Shown: positions 35,683 through 45,745 of the stretch, one piece after another | Numbering within the stretch: the first letter of the stretch is position 1 | How the letters are laid out: every line of letters begins with the position of its first letter | Assembly: GCA_003586115.2 (NCBI GenBank) | Contig: QVOM02000049.1 | Location: forward strand, 24,381,514-24,445,513 | DNA from: Salvator merianae | Lineage: Eukaryota > Chordata > Lepidosauria > Squamata > Teiidae | Direction of reading: 5' to 3' | Length of the DNA stretch: 64,000 bases | Position numbers and translations under genes: made by a program | Notes under the pieces: generated by a model | Seen by the model: only the letters and a program-made list of their open reading frames with translations | Told to the model about the DNA's origin: nothing | Databases searched by the model: none

Positions 35683-36500
35683 GGGTATGATCAGACGGGC
35701 TATTTTGGACTTCTTCCAGTTGCACGGAAGGCGCGGCGTTCTTTGATAAAGCTGTCTCTGCGCCTCTCACAGGCTGCCTGGGTCGGCTCTTCTATATTCG
35801 GCTTTTCTGTGCTTTCGGGTTGCCTTGGGGAGCACCTCAACCAATCAGAGCCTTGCAGGAAGCCGTGGGACAATAGCACAAGAAGGGAGGGGGCGAGTGA
35901 GCTCTTGCTGGCATAGGAAACTTTTCAAACCCCCTGCCTTCTGTAGATAAAAAAAGACATCCGTAGCGAGGCGTGGGAGAAAGTCCCTTGCTACTAAAGT
36001 CCAGCATGCTTTTTTAACTACAGAAGGCAAGGGGTTTGAAAAGTTTCTCTGCACCGGCAAATCTCTCCCTCCCCTTTTCTCCCCAAGCTGGCAAATCTCT
36101 CCTTCTGCTTAGTTCAAATGAGGCATCCACTTCCTGCCTCTCTGCAGAAGCAGCTTCCATACAAGTCCTTAACTGTCCGGGTTTTCCCTGTTCCAATGGA
36201 AAGGTTTCCCTCTCGGCCCTCTGCTTCAACTCTCTGCCTGCTGCTCCGGTTCCTCAAGGCTTCGGTAAATGGGGAAATAAGCAATCTGGTGGCGTGAGGA
36301 AATCCTGGCAGTTAAGGAGTTAACGACTTAGGGAACTGCTTAGCAAAGAGGCGGGGAGTGGCCAATCAGCGAGCAGCTCCCTTTGCAGGCTGTGAGGTTG
36401 GATCAGTGAGTGTATGTGGAAGGCTTTTTTCCTGTGCACCCAGAAACTATCTGCTCCTTTCATGCAAGCGATTTTAAAAATCGCTAGTCTGAACACAGCC
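35683..36500. mobile_element. Harbinger-like MITE, family A, copy in reverse orientation (TTG duplication)
   Basis: It starts GGGTATGATCAGACGGGC and ends GCTAGTCTGAACACAGCC, flanked by TTG at 35,680-35,682 and 36,501-36,503. The 818 bp are GC-richer than the surroundings and collinear, on the opposite strand, with 42,576-43,448 and 60,742-61,541. A 30-bp internal inverted repeat (35,917-35,946 and 36,018-36,047) is conserved among the three long copies. Open frames inside are shared between copies because the DNA is alike. No transposase motif is seen. Confidence 0.85.
35917..36047. repeat. Internal inverted repeat of MITE family A
   Basis: Arms of 30 bp (35,917-35,946; 36,018-36,047) are almost perfect inverses separated by 71 bp. 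Equivalent arms occur near 43,078-43,205 and 61,184-61,300. Confidence 0.8.
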
Positions 36501-36557
36501 TTGGAAGTAGATTATTGTAGTCGCTCACTGGAAGACTAGCGAGGAGATTAGGCTTAA

Positions 36558-36672
36558 GCTCTTTCTGCATTGGGCTTTATTTTAGATTATGTCCTGGAAT
36601 AGCGACCTGCCATCCACATGCTGGTGCAGACTTCGGCAGGCTCCACCTGCCATTGTATGAACCCCCTTTTCC
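36558..36672. mobile_element. MITE family D, left-end fragment
   Basis: GCTCTTTCTGCATTGGGC resembles the 34,971 copy's start; CATGCTGGTGCAGACT follows. Only about 115 bases are recognisable. Confidence 0.4.
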
Positions 36673-37279
36673 TGAACCATGTAAAGAGATTCTGTATTTT
36701 TACATCTTTCCATCTTATTCAGGAACTATAAGCTGTTAGTTCATGGATGTCATTGCTCAGAAAGCCCTGTGCCTTCTGATTATGGACGATAGTAGCATAC
36801 CAGCAGTTAAGAAGAGCAGTATATCAATTGCAGCCATTTTAAAAGTCCTCATCTGTCTGTGACCATGTTTTCATTAACACTTCTCATTTCCTGTAGTTCT
36901 CTAGTTATCCAGAAATTCATGTTGTGCAGAGAGATTTTTTTCCCCTTCTTCTTTAAATTTGCTTTTGCTATTTTTATTTTTCACATTGTTTTAGTCCCTA
37001 AATCTTTGTCAGGTTACAGTTTTAGTGAGAGGATTTAACAAAATACAAATCTTTATGTCAGCAAACAAATAAAAGACAAAAATTAACCTCTTCTTGATTT
37101 ACTGTTTCAGCATATTAGTGAACACAAGCTTATTTCAGTGACCTGTGTAACAGCCATAGCAAACTGTTATGGGTAACTTCCCATCGCATATGAAAATGAT
37201 TAAAAACTTCAAGGAACCATTAAAAGAAAAAGACTATTAATAGTTTTTTGTTTTGTTTTTTAAAGTGTTCTGCTCATAA
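36673..37279. other. No gene recognised
   Basis: AT-rich sequence without a supported feature. Confidence 0.5.
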
Positions 37280-37750
37280 GAGTGGTTGGCATCAGACATT
37301 ACTGTAATATACATTCCAATTTTACCTCAATCAGCCAGAAAATTGATGGCTGGCTCAGATGGGTTCATGAAATTCTCCCTGGCTCCTGGCTCCCACAACC
37401 GCTGTTGTATAGGCCTTTTTCACTGCAAAAGAATGCAGGACATTCAAGATATTCTAAGCAGTATCCTTCATGTCTGGACTTTCCTGAGAATGCTTCACAC
37501 CACAGTTATTACTTACTGTTAATGTTCATACCTTGAGTTGTTTATCTTGGCAGGCGCTACTGTTTTTCTAGCTGGGTGGACACTGGCTAAGACCGTGTTT
37601 GCTGTGAACTTGAGAAGAATTGTCATCTATCATGTCCTGGCCAACCAAAAGATCCAGCTGATGGCCACATGCTGTGTGAAAAGACTAAAAAAGCTAATCT
37701 CACTGTCTCTGAAGTCCAAAGAAGACTCTAAAGGGAAGCTTAAAACATAG
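37280..37750 (+). pseudogene. Candidate coding stretch with one internal stop, unassigned
   Basis: A single frame runs from 37,280 to a TAG at 37,748-37,750 and is interrupted only by one TAA (37,520-37,522). After the stop it reads a hydrophobic segment (ELFILAGATVFLAGWTLA), then a basic tail with KRLKKLISLSLKSKED, as in a small single-pass membrane protein or the last exon of a larger one. TTATCTTGGCAG at 37,542-37,553 could be a splice acceptor that skips the stop. In that case only 37,554-37,750 would be exon, starting in phase 1. Leucine and valine codons lean to CTG, GTG and GTC. A poly(A) signal follows at 37,858. I do not recognise the protein, and chance is a real alternative given the window's length. 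Confidence 0.25.
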
Positions 37751-37857
37751 TATGCAAGCCAACTTGAAAATGCAGGACTCAAAATGGCATATCTTGGCAG
37801 CGTCTGTGTATGACAGAACACAACTTGTCTTGTGGACCTGATTCTTCAAACATTCCA

Positions 37858-37863
37858 AATAAA
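37858..37863 (+). terminator. Poly(A) signal downstream of the candidate stretch
   Basis: AATAAA, 108 bases after the stop at 37,750. Such hexamers are common in AT-rich DNA, so its value is mainly the position. Confidence 0.3.
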
Positions 37864-39059
37864 GAAATAGAGATGTTATGAAGCACAACATTTTCACCTC
37901 TGTTGTGCTCTGCCACTAAGAACAAGCCATAGGAAAAGATCAAGAGCAGAAATTTGGACTGTTTTTTTTTAAGTGTCACAAGAGCTGGCAATGTGTCAAA
38001 ATACCTTCAACAGACACTTGATGTTGTAGAAATCTGATCAAGAAAAATACAGCGAAACACCTTGCTATCTTACATATAACTTGTATAACCAATTACACTG
38101 CTTTTAAGAATCATGATTTAAAGTATCACAAATGGCCAAGCATCTGTAATCAGTTTATTATTGTTTGCATTCCTGGGGAGCCACATCTGATTAGAATCGT
38201 GGATTACATTGACAATGTGGAATAAAGCATTTTTATGGTATCAACATGTGCTTCAGAAAAAGAAAAGGCAATTTTTTAAAAAATGGAAATAATGTAATTA
38301 AAAATAACTTTTATGTTAATTACATATTAAGACAGTTGTAGCAAAATGTCATAAGGGTTATCAATAACATTGTTCTGTTTGGGGCATTCAGGGTGTGAGG
38401 TCAGTGGCTTAATATGGCCAAAACATGAACCAAAATGGAGTATCAGTAGACATGGCAGTAGACAATTCTAGGGTTTCTGGATGTACAAACTCTTTTAGAA
38501 AGACGAAATCTGAGTGAAAGGTAATAATAACAACAATGATAATTAATGCTGGGATCAAAGAGAGGTGAAAAAAGATGCAAATAGTGTTATTGTTCTATAC
38601 ATTCCTTTTTAAGAATTATCTGAAGCTGAGTGTGGTTTATGTGGCTGTGTGAAGGAGATGCCATCAGTGACATATTCCCTTATGCATCCCATATTCCCAT
38701 TAATAATGATAATAAGTATTAGTACTTCATCCACACATAGTTTGTAGCCAGGTCTCCATGTATGGAATGAGGTAGCTCTATTGTGGTTGGATGGGGGAAA
38801 CACTTCAATCTACTACGGAACAAGACACCTTCACATTTTTATTTAGTAGTGCAGAGGCATAATTTCCAGCAGCTGATTGCAGCATCTCCATGCAGGAAAT
38901 CGTGCCCTGCTAGCAGGGTGTCTCCAATGGTGATTTCACCTGTAGAGGGGATAGCATGATCACTGTGAGGCATGTGCTGCCACTGCAAATGAAGATGCAG
39001 TGGCAAGGGCGCCTTTTCCATTGGCCATGGGTGCCTTGTTTTGAGGAGGAGACACAGCT
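37864..39059. other. No gene recognised
   Basis: AT-rich sequence without a supported feature. Confidence 0.5.
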
Positions 39060-39195
39060 TATGACTGGTTTTGTACTCAGGTGTTTCTTAAGGACCTAGG
39101 ATAATCAGAGGTATTGGTGCAGAATGTGTGCTGTTTCCAGTAGTGCTACCTTCTGTACCTGATGGATACTCACTCTATCAATACCCAAGGCGTTA
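39060..39195 (-). mobile_element. R4/Dong-type LINE, 3' terminal coding fragment
   Basis: The minus strand reads LGIDRVSIHQVQKVALLETA then HILHQYL and a stop, the extreme C-terminus of R4/Dong-type elements as also found at 40,480-40,530. An L2-type LINE abuts it at about 39,192. Confidence 0.55.
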
Positions 39196-39990
39196 TTGTT
39201 GTTATTTATTAATTTTTAGCATTTATATCCTGCCCTTCACCTGATGGTCCCAGGGTGGGTCACAACAGTAAAAAGATAGAATTTCAATTAAAACATAGTT
39301 TTAAATACAGTCCTCCCTGCCCAGGTAAAATTATGGGGAAACTAACCATCAAACACTTGAATGAAGAAAGATGTTTTACCCAGGCAGCAAAAACTATGTA
39401 GTGTTGGCACCTGGTGAACCTTTGTTGTATGGCTGTTCCAAAGTCTGGGGGCTACCACAGAAAAGTTTATCTTGCATGCTGTAGCCTCTCACACCTCTGA
39501 GGGCAGCAAAATTACAAGAGGGCCCTCACTTTGTGATCTTAAGGCACAATCAGTTCTGTAGGAGAGATATTTGGGGTCAAGTCATTTAAGACTTTATATG
39601 TTCATGTCAACACCTTGAATCGGGCTTGGTAGCAAAGTGGTAACCAGTGCAGTGCCTTTAAGACTGGCTGGAAATTCCTGTCAGCAGCCAAACTGCTGCT
39701 TTCTGCACTAATTCCAGCTTCCTGATCGTCTTCAAGGGTTGTCCTATGTAGAGCACATTACAGGAGTCTACTCAGGAGGTTACCAGTGCATGGATTATGA
39801 TAGCCTGGTTTCCTCAATGCAGGAAGGGCTAGAGCTGGTGAACCATCTGGAGATAGAGGTAAGCACTCCTGGCTACCACTGCCACATGAAAGTCAAAGGG
39901 CAGCAATGAATCCAAGACCATTTCTAAATTGCACACCAATTCTTTACAGAGCAAGACAACCACATCCAGAATCGGGTGCTGCTTAACTTC
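39192..39990 (-). mobile_element. CR1/L2-type LINE, 3' half
   Basis: From the 3' tail (TTATTGTTGTTATTTATT, ATATCCTGCCCTTCACC) through the GTGCCTTTAAGACTGG block to GATCGTCTTCAAGGG and GAGCACATTACAG, this is collinear with 4.6-5.45 kb. Coding frames are broken. Confidence 0.8.
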
Positions 39991-40006
39991 CTGGACTCAG
40001 GGCCCC

Positions 40007-40065
<59 letters not shown>
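40007..40065. repeat. (ATG)n microsatellite
   Basis: About 19 perfect ATG/GAT units starting at the inner edge of the LINE fragment. It generates an artificial poly-Met frame. Confidence 0.98.
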
Positions 40066-40067
<2 letters not shown>

Positions 40068-40109
40068 CATCCTCACATAGACTGTATGACAAGTTTGGTA
40101 CTCTTATCG

Positions 40110-40470
40110 GATAAGAACATAAGAATATAAGAGGAGCCTTGCTGGATCAGGCCACGGTCCATCTAGTCCAGCATTCTGTTTCACACAGTGGCCCACCAAT
40201 TGCTTCTGGGCCTTCTCAAGCAGAAAAAAAGGCAAAACCTTCACCTGCTCTTGACTCCCTGCAAATGGTTTTCCAGGCTTCCTGCCTGTCTTTCCAACCT
40301 GGGGACAGTAGCTAGGCATCCATTGTAGCAGCCACTGACCTCCATGAATCTGTCCAATCCTTTCTTAAAGCTATCTAGGCTGATTGCTGTCACCACCTTT
40401 TCCAGTAATAAATTCCATAGACCGATGACCCTCTGGGTGAAAAAATACTTAGGGTAGGAGGCAGAGCTAT
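40110..40470 (-). mobile_element. LINE-like repeat ending TTATGTTCTTATC
   Basis: On the minus strand, YFFTQRVIGLWNLLLEKVV then SLDSFKKGLDRFME resembles the C-terminal end of Jockey/CR1-like LINE proteins (WNxLPxEVVxAxSLxxFKxxLDRF). It is followed by untranslated sequence with CAGAATGCTGGACTAGATGG and a TTATGTTCTTA end. The plus-strand relatives are at 41,726-42,260. The exact family is not identified. Confidence 0.6.
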
Positions 40471-40479
40471 TGGTGAAGT

Positions 40480-41110
40480 AGTGCTGCCTTCTGTAGCTGA
40501 TGGACTGTCTCTCTATCAATGTCCAAGGTGTTAAGATATCACTTCAGATCTTTTGGAACTGCACCAAGGGCACCAATAATTATTGGCACAACAGTCACCT
40601 TCCTTTGCCATGGATGCTAGATTTCAATTTGCAGTTTTTTGTATCTGGTTGCTTCTTCCTGCTGTTCTTCCTCAACTCTACTATCACAAGCTACTGCTAT
40701 TTCAGTAAAAGACACATTGCTTTTCTCAGCCACAGTTAGCAAGAGCATTGTGTGAAAGATGCTTATCCTACAATACTTTGGCTTGATCTTTTTCTATTAC
40801 TTTTTCATTCTCGTGATTCCACTAGTTTCTGGCTGTTGGTAAATTATACTTATTGATGTTCTAAAGAATCATTTATCATGCCTTTCTTTACTGTCAATAT
40901 ATGCTATCTTGCAGCTACAGATTAGGTGTTCCATGGTTTCCTTAGCCTCTTTGCCCAAGTGTCATTGCTGTCATTAAGTGATTTTTCTGTCTTTGTCTTA
41001 GTGGCATTTGTACAAAGGACTTGGTCCTGTGTTGCAAATATGAGTTCTTCTGTCTTTTTCTTCAGTGTCCCTTTTTAAAGCCACTGCCAATATTGCTGTG
41101 CTTAACCACC
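40480..41110 (-). mobile_element. R4/Dong-type LINE, C-terminal fragment (copy 2)
   Basis: The minus strand from 41,106 reads KKTEELIFATQDQVLCTN, and near 40,560 VTVVPIIIGALGAVPKDLK, blocks that flank the CCHC and restriction-enzyme-like endonuclease region of R4/Dong elements. Frameshifts and stops are frequent. It is cut off on the left by the repeat at 40,110-40,470. Confidence 0.7.
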
Positions 41111-41229
41111 ACCACCGCCACCACTGAACAGGGAGTCAGACTGCAAGGGTCAAAAACAAACAGCACAAATTTGACTGGTTTTCTACAAAATTCAAGTTCT
41201 GGTCAGGAAATTAATAATTAGGCAAATAA

Positions 41230-41630
41230 CGTCAAAAAAAATAGGTGCTCAAAGTGGATATTTTTGTAAATCTGCAATTAAAATAGCTTAAATCTTTAAT
41301 ACTTGGAAAAAAAATGCTCAAATTCTTTTTTTGCCACCCAATGCACCAATAAATATAATGATAACCTTGCAAGATCTTTCCATAATCTACCCATTCAATT
41401 GTTAGGCCTCTGTTATTGGTAGTTTTTTTCTAATTATTTTTCATCTATTCTACTCTGCTTTCACCAGGTATATCCACATCTACAATTACTCTTTTCTTTT
41501 CAGTTAGTGTTATATCTGATATGTTATGTTCTAGGTGGTGATCAGCCTAAGTATGAAAATCCTATAAAAGCATCCTTATTTTTGACAACTTTTTGTATAC
41601 TTATATCACATTTGGAAAACTCAGAAATTA
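41230..41630 (-). mobile_element. R4/Dong-type LINE, endonuclease-side fragment (copy 1)
   Basis: The minus strand, with shifts, reads LTEKKRVIVDVDIPGESRVE and ends near LYLLVHWVA, equivalent to the VIGALGA block of copy 2. In R2/R4 elements this region holds the PD..D type endonuclease residues. Being before a second start at 41,106, it must be a separate copy from 40,480-41,110. Confidence 0.6.
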
Positions 41631-41632
41631 TA

Positions 41633-41725
41633 GGGTGATTCCACACTGGCTGGCATACTAAAGCAGCAAGCATACAAGGAGCCTGCCTTCTGCATGCTTG
41701 TGTGGTCTAAAGGAAGCTCCCTTTA
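41633..41725. mobile_element. MITE family E, partial
   Basis: It starts GGGTGATTCCACACTGGCTG and shares TGTGGTCTAAAGGA with 16,583-16,737. The right half is replaced by the LINE-like repeat. Confidence 0.6.
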
Positions 41726-42026
41726 ACTATCAGAAGAGGTGGTGACAGTAACCAACCTAGATAGTTTTAAGAAAGGGTTAGACAAATTCATGGAGAACAG
41801 ATGTATCAATAGCTACTAGAATGGATGCCTACGAACTATCTCCAGGGTGGAGAGACTGGCAGGAGCCTCTAAAGGCCATTTGCGGAGCCTCGAGAGCAGG
41901 TGAAGTTATTGTTTTCATCTTCTGCTTGAGAATGCCCAGAAGCAATTCGTGGGCCACTGTGTGAGACAGGAAGCTGGGTGAGATGGGCTGTAGCATGATC
42001 CAGCAGGGCTCCTCTTATGTTCTTAC
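41726..42026 (+). mobile_element. LINE-like repeat, + orientation, unit 1
   Basis: It reads LSEEVVTVTNLDSFKKGLD on the + strand, the same protein tail as the antisense copy at 40.1-40.47 kb, and ends TTATGTTCTTA. Confidence 0.65.
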
Positions 42027-42260
42027 AGACAAATTCATGGAGGACACATGTCTCCATGGCTACTAGAATGGATGCATAGGTAGCACCTCCAAGTTGGAGA
42101 GGCAGGCGGGATGCCTCTAAAGGCTATCTGCGGGTGACAGTATTGTGTTCATCTTCTGCTTGAGAATGCCCAGAAGCAACTGGTGGGCCACTATGTGAGA
42201 CAGGATGCTGGACTACATGGGCTGTGGCCTGATCCAGCAGGGCTTCTCTTAAGTTCTTAT
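42027..42260 (+). mobile_element. LINE-like repeat, tandem second 3' unit
   Basis: From GACAAATTCATGGAGGAC it repeats the last 230 bp of unit 1 and ends TTAAGTTCTTA. The two 3' ends in direct tandem suggest slippage, unequal exchange or a second insertion. Confidence 0.65.
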
Positions 42261-42575
42261 ACCAATGGATCGTAATGGCCACTGTATCTTAATATTGTTT
42301 GCAGTAGTCTGAGTAGCATTGCTGCATCCACTAATTAATTGTTTCACAGTTTCATCTTTTTCTTTACAGTCTGCATTTGCTGCTGTTTTGATACATTTTG
42401 ATTTCATCACATTAGTTTTTAATGCTTGCTCTTCAGCTGTGAACATTAATCCTTCTATTTGCTTCTTAATGTACCGGCTCGTAACCACTGCCAATTCTGG
42501 ATCTTATTCACATTATTTTCAATTTCTTTTACCTATTGACCATGTAATGGCTCACTTCTCCAGTATTCTAACAGT
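42261..42575 (-). mobile_element. R4/Dong-type LINE, zinc-finger region (copy 1)
   Basis: The minus strand reads KKQIEGLMFTAEEQALKT and further CKEKDETVKQLISGC. The latter is the CCHC box with H changed to Q. It belongs with 41,230-41,630 (downstream) and 43,452-43,900 (upstream), separated by later insertions. Confidence 0.75.
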
Positions 42576-43448
42576 GGCTGTGTTCAGACTAGCAATTTTT
42601 AAAATCGCCTGCATGAAAGGAGCGGATAGTTTCTGGGCGCACAGGAAAAAAGCCTTCCACATAAACTTACCGATGAGGCGATTCAACGATCCACCCTCAC
42701 AGCCTGCAAAGGGAGCTGCTCGCTGATTGGCCAACTCCCCGCCTCTCTGCTAAGCAGTTCCCTAAGTCGTTAACTCCTTAACTGCCAGGATTTCCTCACG
42801 TCACCAGATCGCTTATTTCCCCATTTACTGTCACCAGATTGCTTATTTTCCCATTTACTGAAGCCTCGGGGAATTGGAGCAGCAGGCAGAGAGGTGAAGC
42901 AGAGGGCAGAGAGGAAGACCTTTCCTTTGGAAAAGGGAAAACCTGGCAGTTAAGGACTTGTATGGAAGCTGCTTCTGCAGAGAGGCAGGAAATGGATGCC
43001 TCATTTGAACTGAGCAGAAGGAGAGATTTGCCGGCATGGGGAGAAAAGGGGAGGGAGAGATTTGCCGGTGCAGAGAAACTTTTCAAACCCTTTGCCCTCT
43101 GTAGTTAAAAAAGCACGCTGGACTTTAGTAGCAAGGGGCTTTCTCCCACCCCTTGCTACTGATGTCTTTTTTTATCTACAGAAGGCAGGGAGTTTGAAAA
43201 GTTTCCCGTGCCGGCAAGAGCTCACTCACCCCCTCCCTTCTTGTGCCATTGTCCTACGGCTTCCTGCAAGGTTCTGAGTGATTGAGGTGCTCCCCAAGGT
43301 GACCCGAAAGCACAGAAGAGCCGAATATAGAAGAGCCGACCCAGGCAGCCTCCGAGAGGCGCAGAGACGGCTTTACCAATGAGCTTTATGAATGCCGTAG
43401 CTTCCATGCGACTGGAAGAAGTCCGAAATAGCCCGTCTGATCACACCC
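42576..43448. mobile_element. Harbinger-like MITE, family A, inserted in the R4 LINE (AGT duplication)
   Basis: It starts GGCTGTGTTCAGACTAGC and ends CCCGTCTGATCACACCC, with AGT at 42,573-42,575 and 43,449-43,451. The 873 bp are collinear with 60,742-61,541 and, inverted, with 35,683-36,500. A short tandem duplication of TTGCTTATTTCCCCATTTAC-like sequence occurs at 42,808-42,860. LINE sequence resumes on both sides. Confidence 0.88.
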
Positions 43449-43451
43449 AGT

Positions 43452-43900
43452 GTTTGCAACTGCTCACTTTTACAGTCACTTTTTCTTCTACTGCTTTTCA
43501 AATATTTTCTTTGTAAACTACCGTGAGCATTTTCTCCTTACTTGCCTTGATGTAAACATTTAATGTGTCTTTCTCTTTCCAATGTCTGTTTGTCCTGTAA
43601 TAAACCATGACCTCTGATTTTTGGCTACGTATAATTGATCAACATCACTTTGTGGCTGGCAAGCATGCTGCATTGCCATCAATTTTAATATTTTCATTCA
43701 AGTGGTCTCACTCCAGTTAGGTCCAGTGCACTACACAAGCTGTTCATCTGATGCTAGGATGGCGCATGTATTGATGGCTTTGATTGTGTTTCTACCATCT
43801 TGTTTTAAATTTAAAATATTCTGATCTACTTTTCTTTTTAACTTCACCAAGCAAAGATGTTATTCAACCCTGCTATTCCTAATGTTTATAGCCTTTTTTC
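43452..43900 (-). mobile_element. R4/Dong-type LINE, end of RT domain (copy 1)
   Basis: The minus strand reads RNTIKAINTCAI near 43,800 and further, with shifts, VHWT, HLNENIKIDGNAACLPATK and SEVMVYYRTNR. This matches the order of conserved blocks after the RT core of R4/Dong elements. It is interrupted at 43,448 by the family A MITE. Confidence 0.7.
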
Positions 43901-44717
43901 TATGACCAAATATTTTATGATATTACTATTTTCAAATTGTACACTTTTAGTTCCTTCAATTTTGCTTTTTTAAATGGTATGCATTATGAATCTTCAAATC
44001 CAAATTTCATTTTGATTTATACATACAGGATACATTCTTTGTTGCAGTCAAATAAAATCAACAGGAGTACAACCATATCAAAATATCTTATGTCATAAAA
44101 GCCATTTACTTCCTAAACAACAATCAAAACCAGAATAGTAATGCTTATCAAAAATAAATTCGCTAAATGTGCTCTTAGTTCTATGGTAGCGGTCAGAAAC
44201 CACCCTCTATTGGGAAAATGCCCCTTCTTCTTTTAGTTCTATTGTATTGTCATAGTAATAGCCAGCTGTACCATCGAGTACTTTTATTGTTTAATCTGCA
44301 CTTTTAACTTTTAACTTTTTAATTTTGTATGATATGGTCAAAAGACTAATCATTATTAAAACTTACTTACTTACTTACAGTCAGAAACCTAGCTGGTAGC
44401 TAAGGTTACTACAGGGTTCCTGTCAGTTAAGAGATATTTTGCAAAATCCAAGGGACCCATCCTATGTAGTAGCTTCAAATATGAGATAAATGCCATCTTC
44501 CCTAGCCCATGAATAAAAATTGCAGACAAGTACATATACCATCTTGATTATTATGTGGGCAAAGTCTCTGCAATGAAAGGAAACCATCAGATCTACATTT
44601 AAGAACCAGAGAGAGTAAAAAATTTAACTTGGCCTCAGTGAACACAGTTCTATAATGACTGACATTAAGAGTGTTTAAGAAGTGATTACTGTATATTAAC
44701 TCTAAGTGAACAGAAAA
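43901..44717. other. No gene recognised; possible upstream R4 remnants
   Basis: AT-rich sequence. A (CTTA)4 run lies at about 44,361-44,378. Confidence 0.4.
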
Positions 44718-44933
44718 TATTATTGTTATTGTTGGGTATCACTGCATCATGACTGACTCCTGGGTGACTGCATGGGCACCTCCACAGGCGCCTCTGTACA
44801 GTTTTCTTGGCAGAGATACAGAAGTGGTTTGCCATTGCCTACTTCTGCAGAGAGGCTGGGGATTGAAAGAACAACCCTCTGTTCTTCAGGCAGTTTGCTC
44901 TACCACTGAGCTACAGCCATTCCCACAGAAAGT
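44718..44933 (-). mobile_element. Sauria-type tRNA-derived SINE, nearly complete
   Basis: On the minus strand it begins GGCTGTAGCTCAGTGGTAGA (A-box region at about 44,903-44,913) and has a B-box-like GTTCTTTCAATCCCC. It continues through GGCAATGGCAAACCACTTCT and GGTGCCCATGCAGTCAC, and ends in CAACAATAACAATAATA. This layout (tRNA head, GGCAATGGCAAACC core, BovB-like 3' end, ATT/ATTG tail) is that of squamate Sauria SINEs, moved by BovB reverse transcriptase. Confidence 0.85.
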
Positions 44934-45321
44934 ACTGGCTTCTGCTAAAGCTTCTGAGTGCCTATGTCCCATGACCTTTGCTTGATGATAAATTTTGCAG
45001 TTTTTAAAAAATAATCTGGATGTAGCCCAACTTGAGTAAGCACCCTCTCTAACACCTTGCTCCAAAAGGGGGCATTTGACTATAGATAACAGAAAGCCCA
45101 TATGCTTATGAAGTGGCAGTTCTTTAGGGTCTTATCAGAAAAAGAGACTATCAACATGTGAACTCTAATTTTTTTAAAAAAATAATTTAAGTGTGTTTTG
45201 TGGTAATGATACTGTTAGTATCAGTACACATCTGTGCAGGGATGGTCAGTGAACCAGAGGTCCAAAGACACAGTGGGAAGGTTTGAAGCGCCAGTTAGCA
45301 TGACATGTTTGATTACACTGA
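44934..45321. other. No gene recognised
   Basis: No supported feature. Confidence 0.5.
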
Positions 45322-45742
45322 GGGCCTTTTCACTCTTATCAACTTGGAATGTTTGGGAATCGAACATTCCAAGATGGAACTGACCTCACAGGGCAACAGC
45401 CATTTGCACTGCGAGGGCTGAAACATCCTGGCAATGGGGTTTCAGCACTCAGTGCAAGTGCTGGCTGCCTGTGCCATGACAGTGGCCCGTGAAACATCCC
45501 GCTGCCATCGTGGCAACCAGGGACACGGCATGAGCATGCAGCCGCAGCCATACCACACAGCATTTGCACTCGGAAGTAGGTGTGAACGCTGTGTACCGGG
45601 AGCAGTCCAGCTGCTCCTTATACAGCTGTGGAGCATGATTTTCTGCTCCACAGCTAGTAGTGATTGGGAGCAGCTGTAACCCACTCACAATTGCAAGGGC
45701 CTCTGCACAGTGCAGACACACTTCACTAGTGAATGTGCAGAC
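45322..45742. mobile_element. MITE, family B copy 3 (TGA duplication)
   Basis: It starts GGGCCTTTTCACTC, with a collinear interior (CCATGACAGTGGCC, GGGAGCAGTCCAGCTGCTCC), and stops at GTGCAGAC, where the last terminal bases seem deleted. TGA lies at 45,319-45,321 and 45,743-45,745. Confidence 0.7.
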
Positions 45743-45745
45743 TGA

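Noticed and set aside
39929..40114. Frame encoding a run of methionines
   Set aside because: Product of the (ATG)n microsatellite at 40,007-40,065.
42319..42726. 135-codon + strand frame
   Set aside because: Antisense shadow of the R4/Dong-type fragment that continues into the inserted MITE.
42839..43108. Peptide (containing RTCMEAASAERQE) shared with the minus strand of 36,014-36,229
   Set aside because: The similarity follows from two copies of the same MITE. The opposite strand is open as well in both copies and there is no transposase motif, so I do not treat it as a gene.
44900..44933. tRNA-like sequence on the minus strand
   Set aside because: It is the head of a SINE. It lacks the rest of a cloverleaf, so it is not a tRNA gene.
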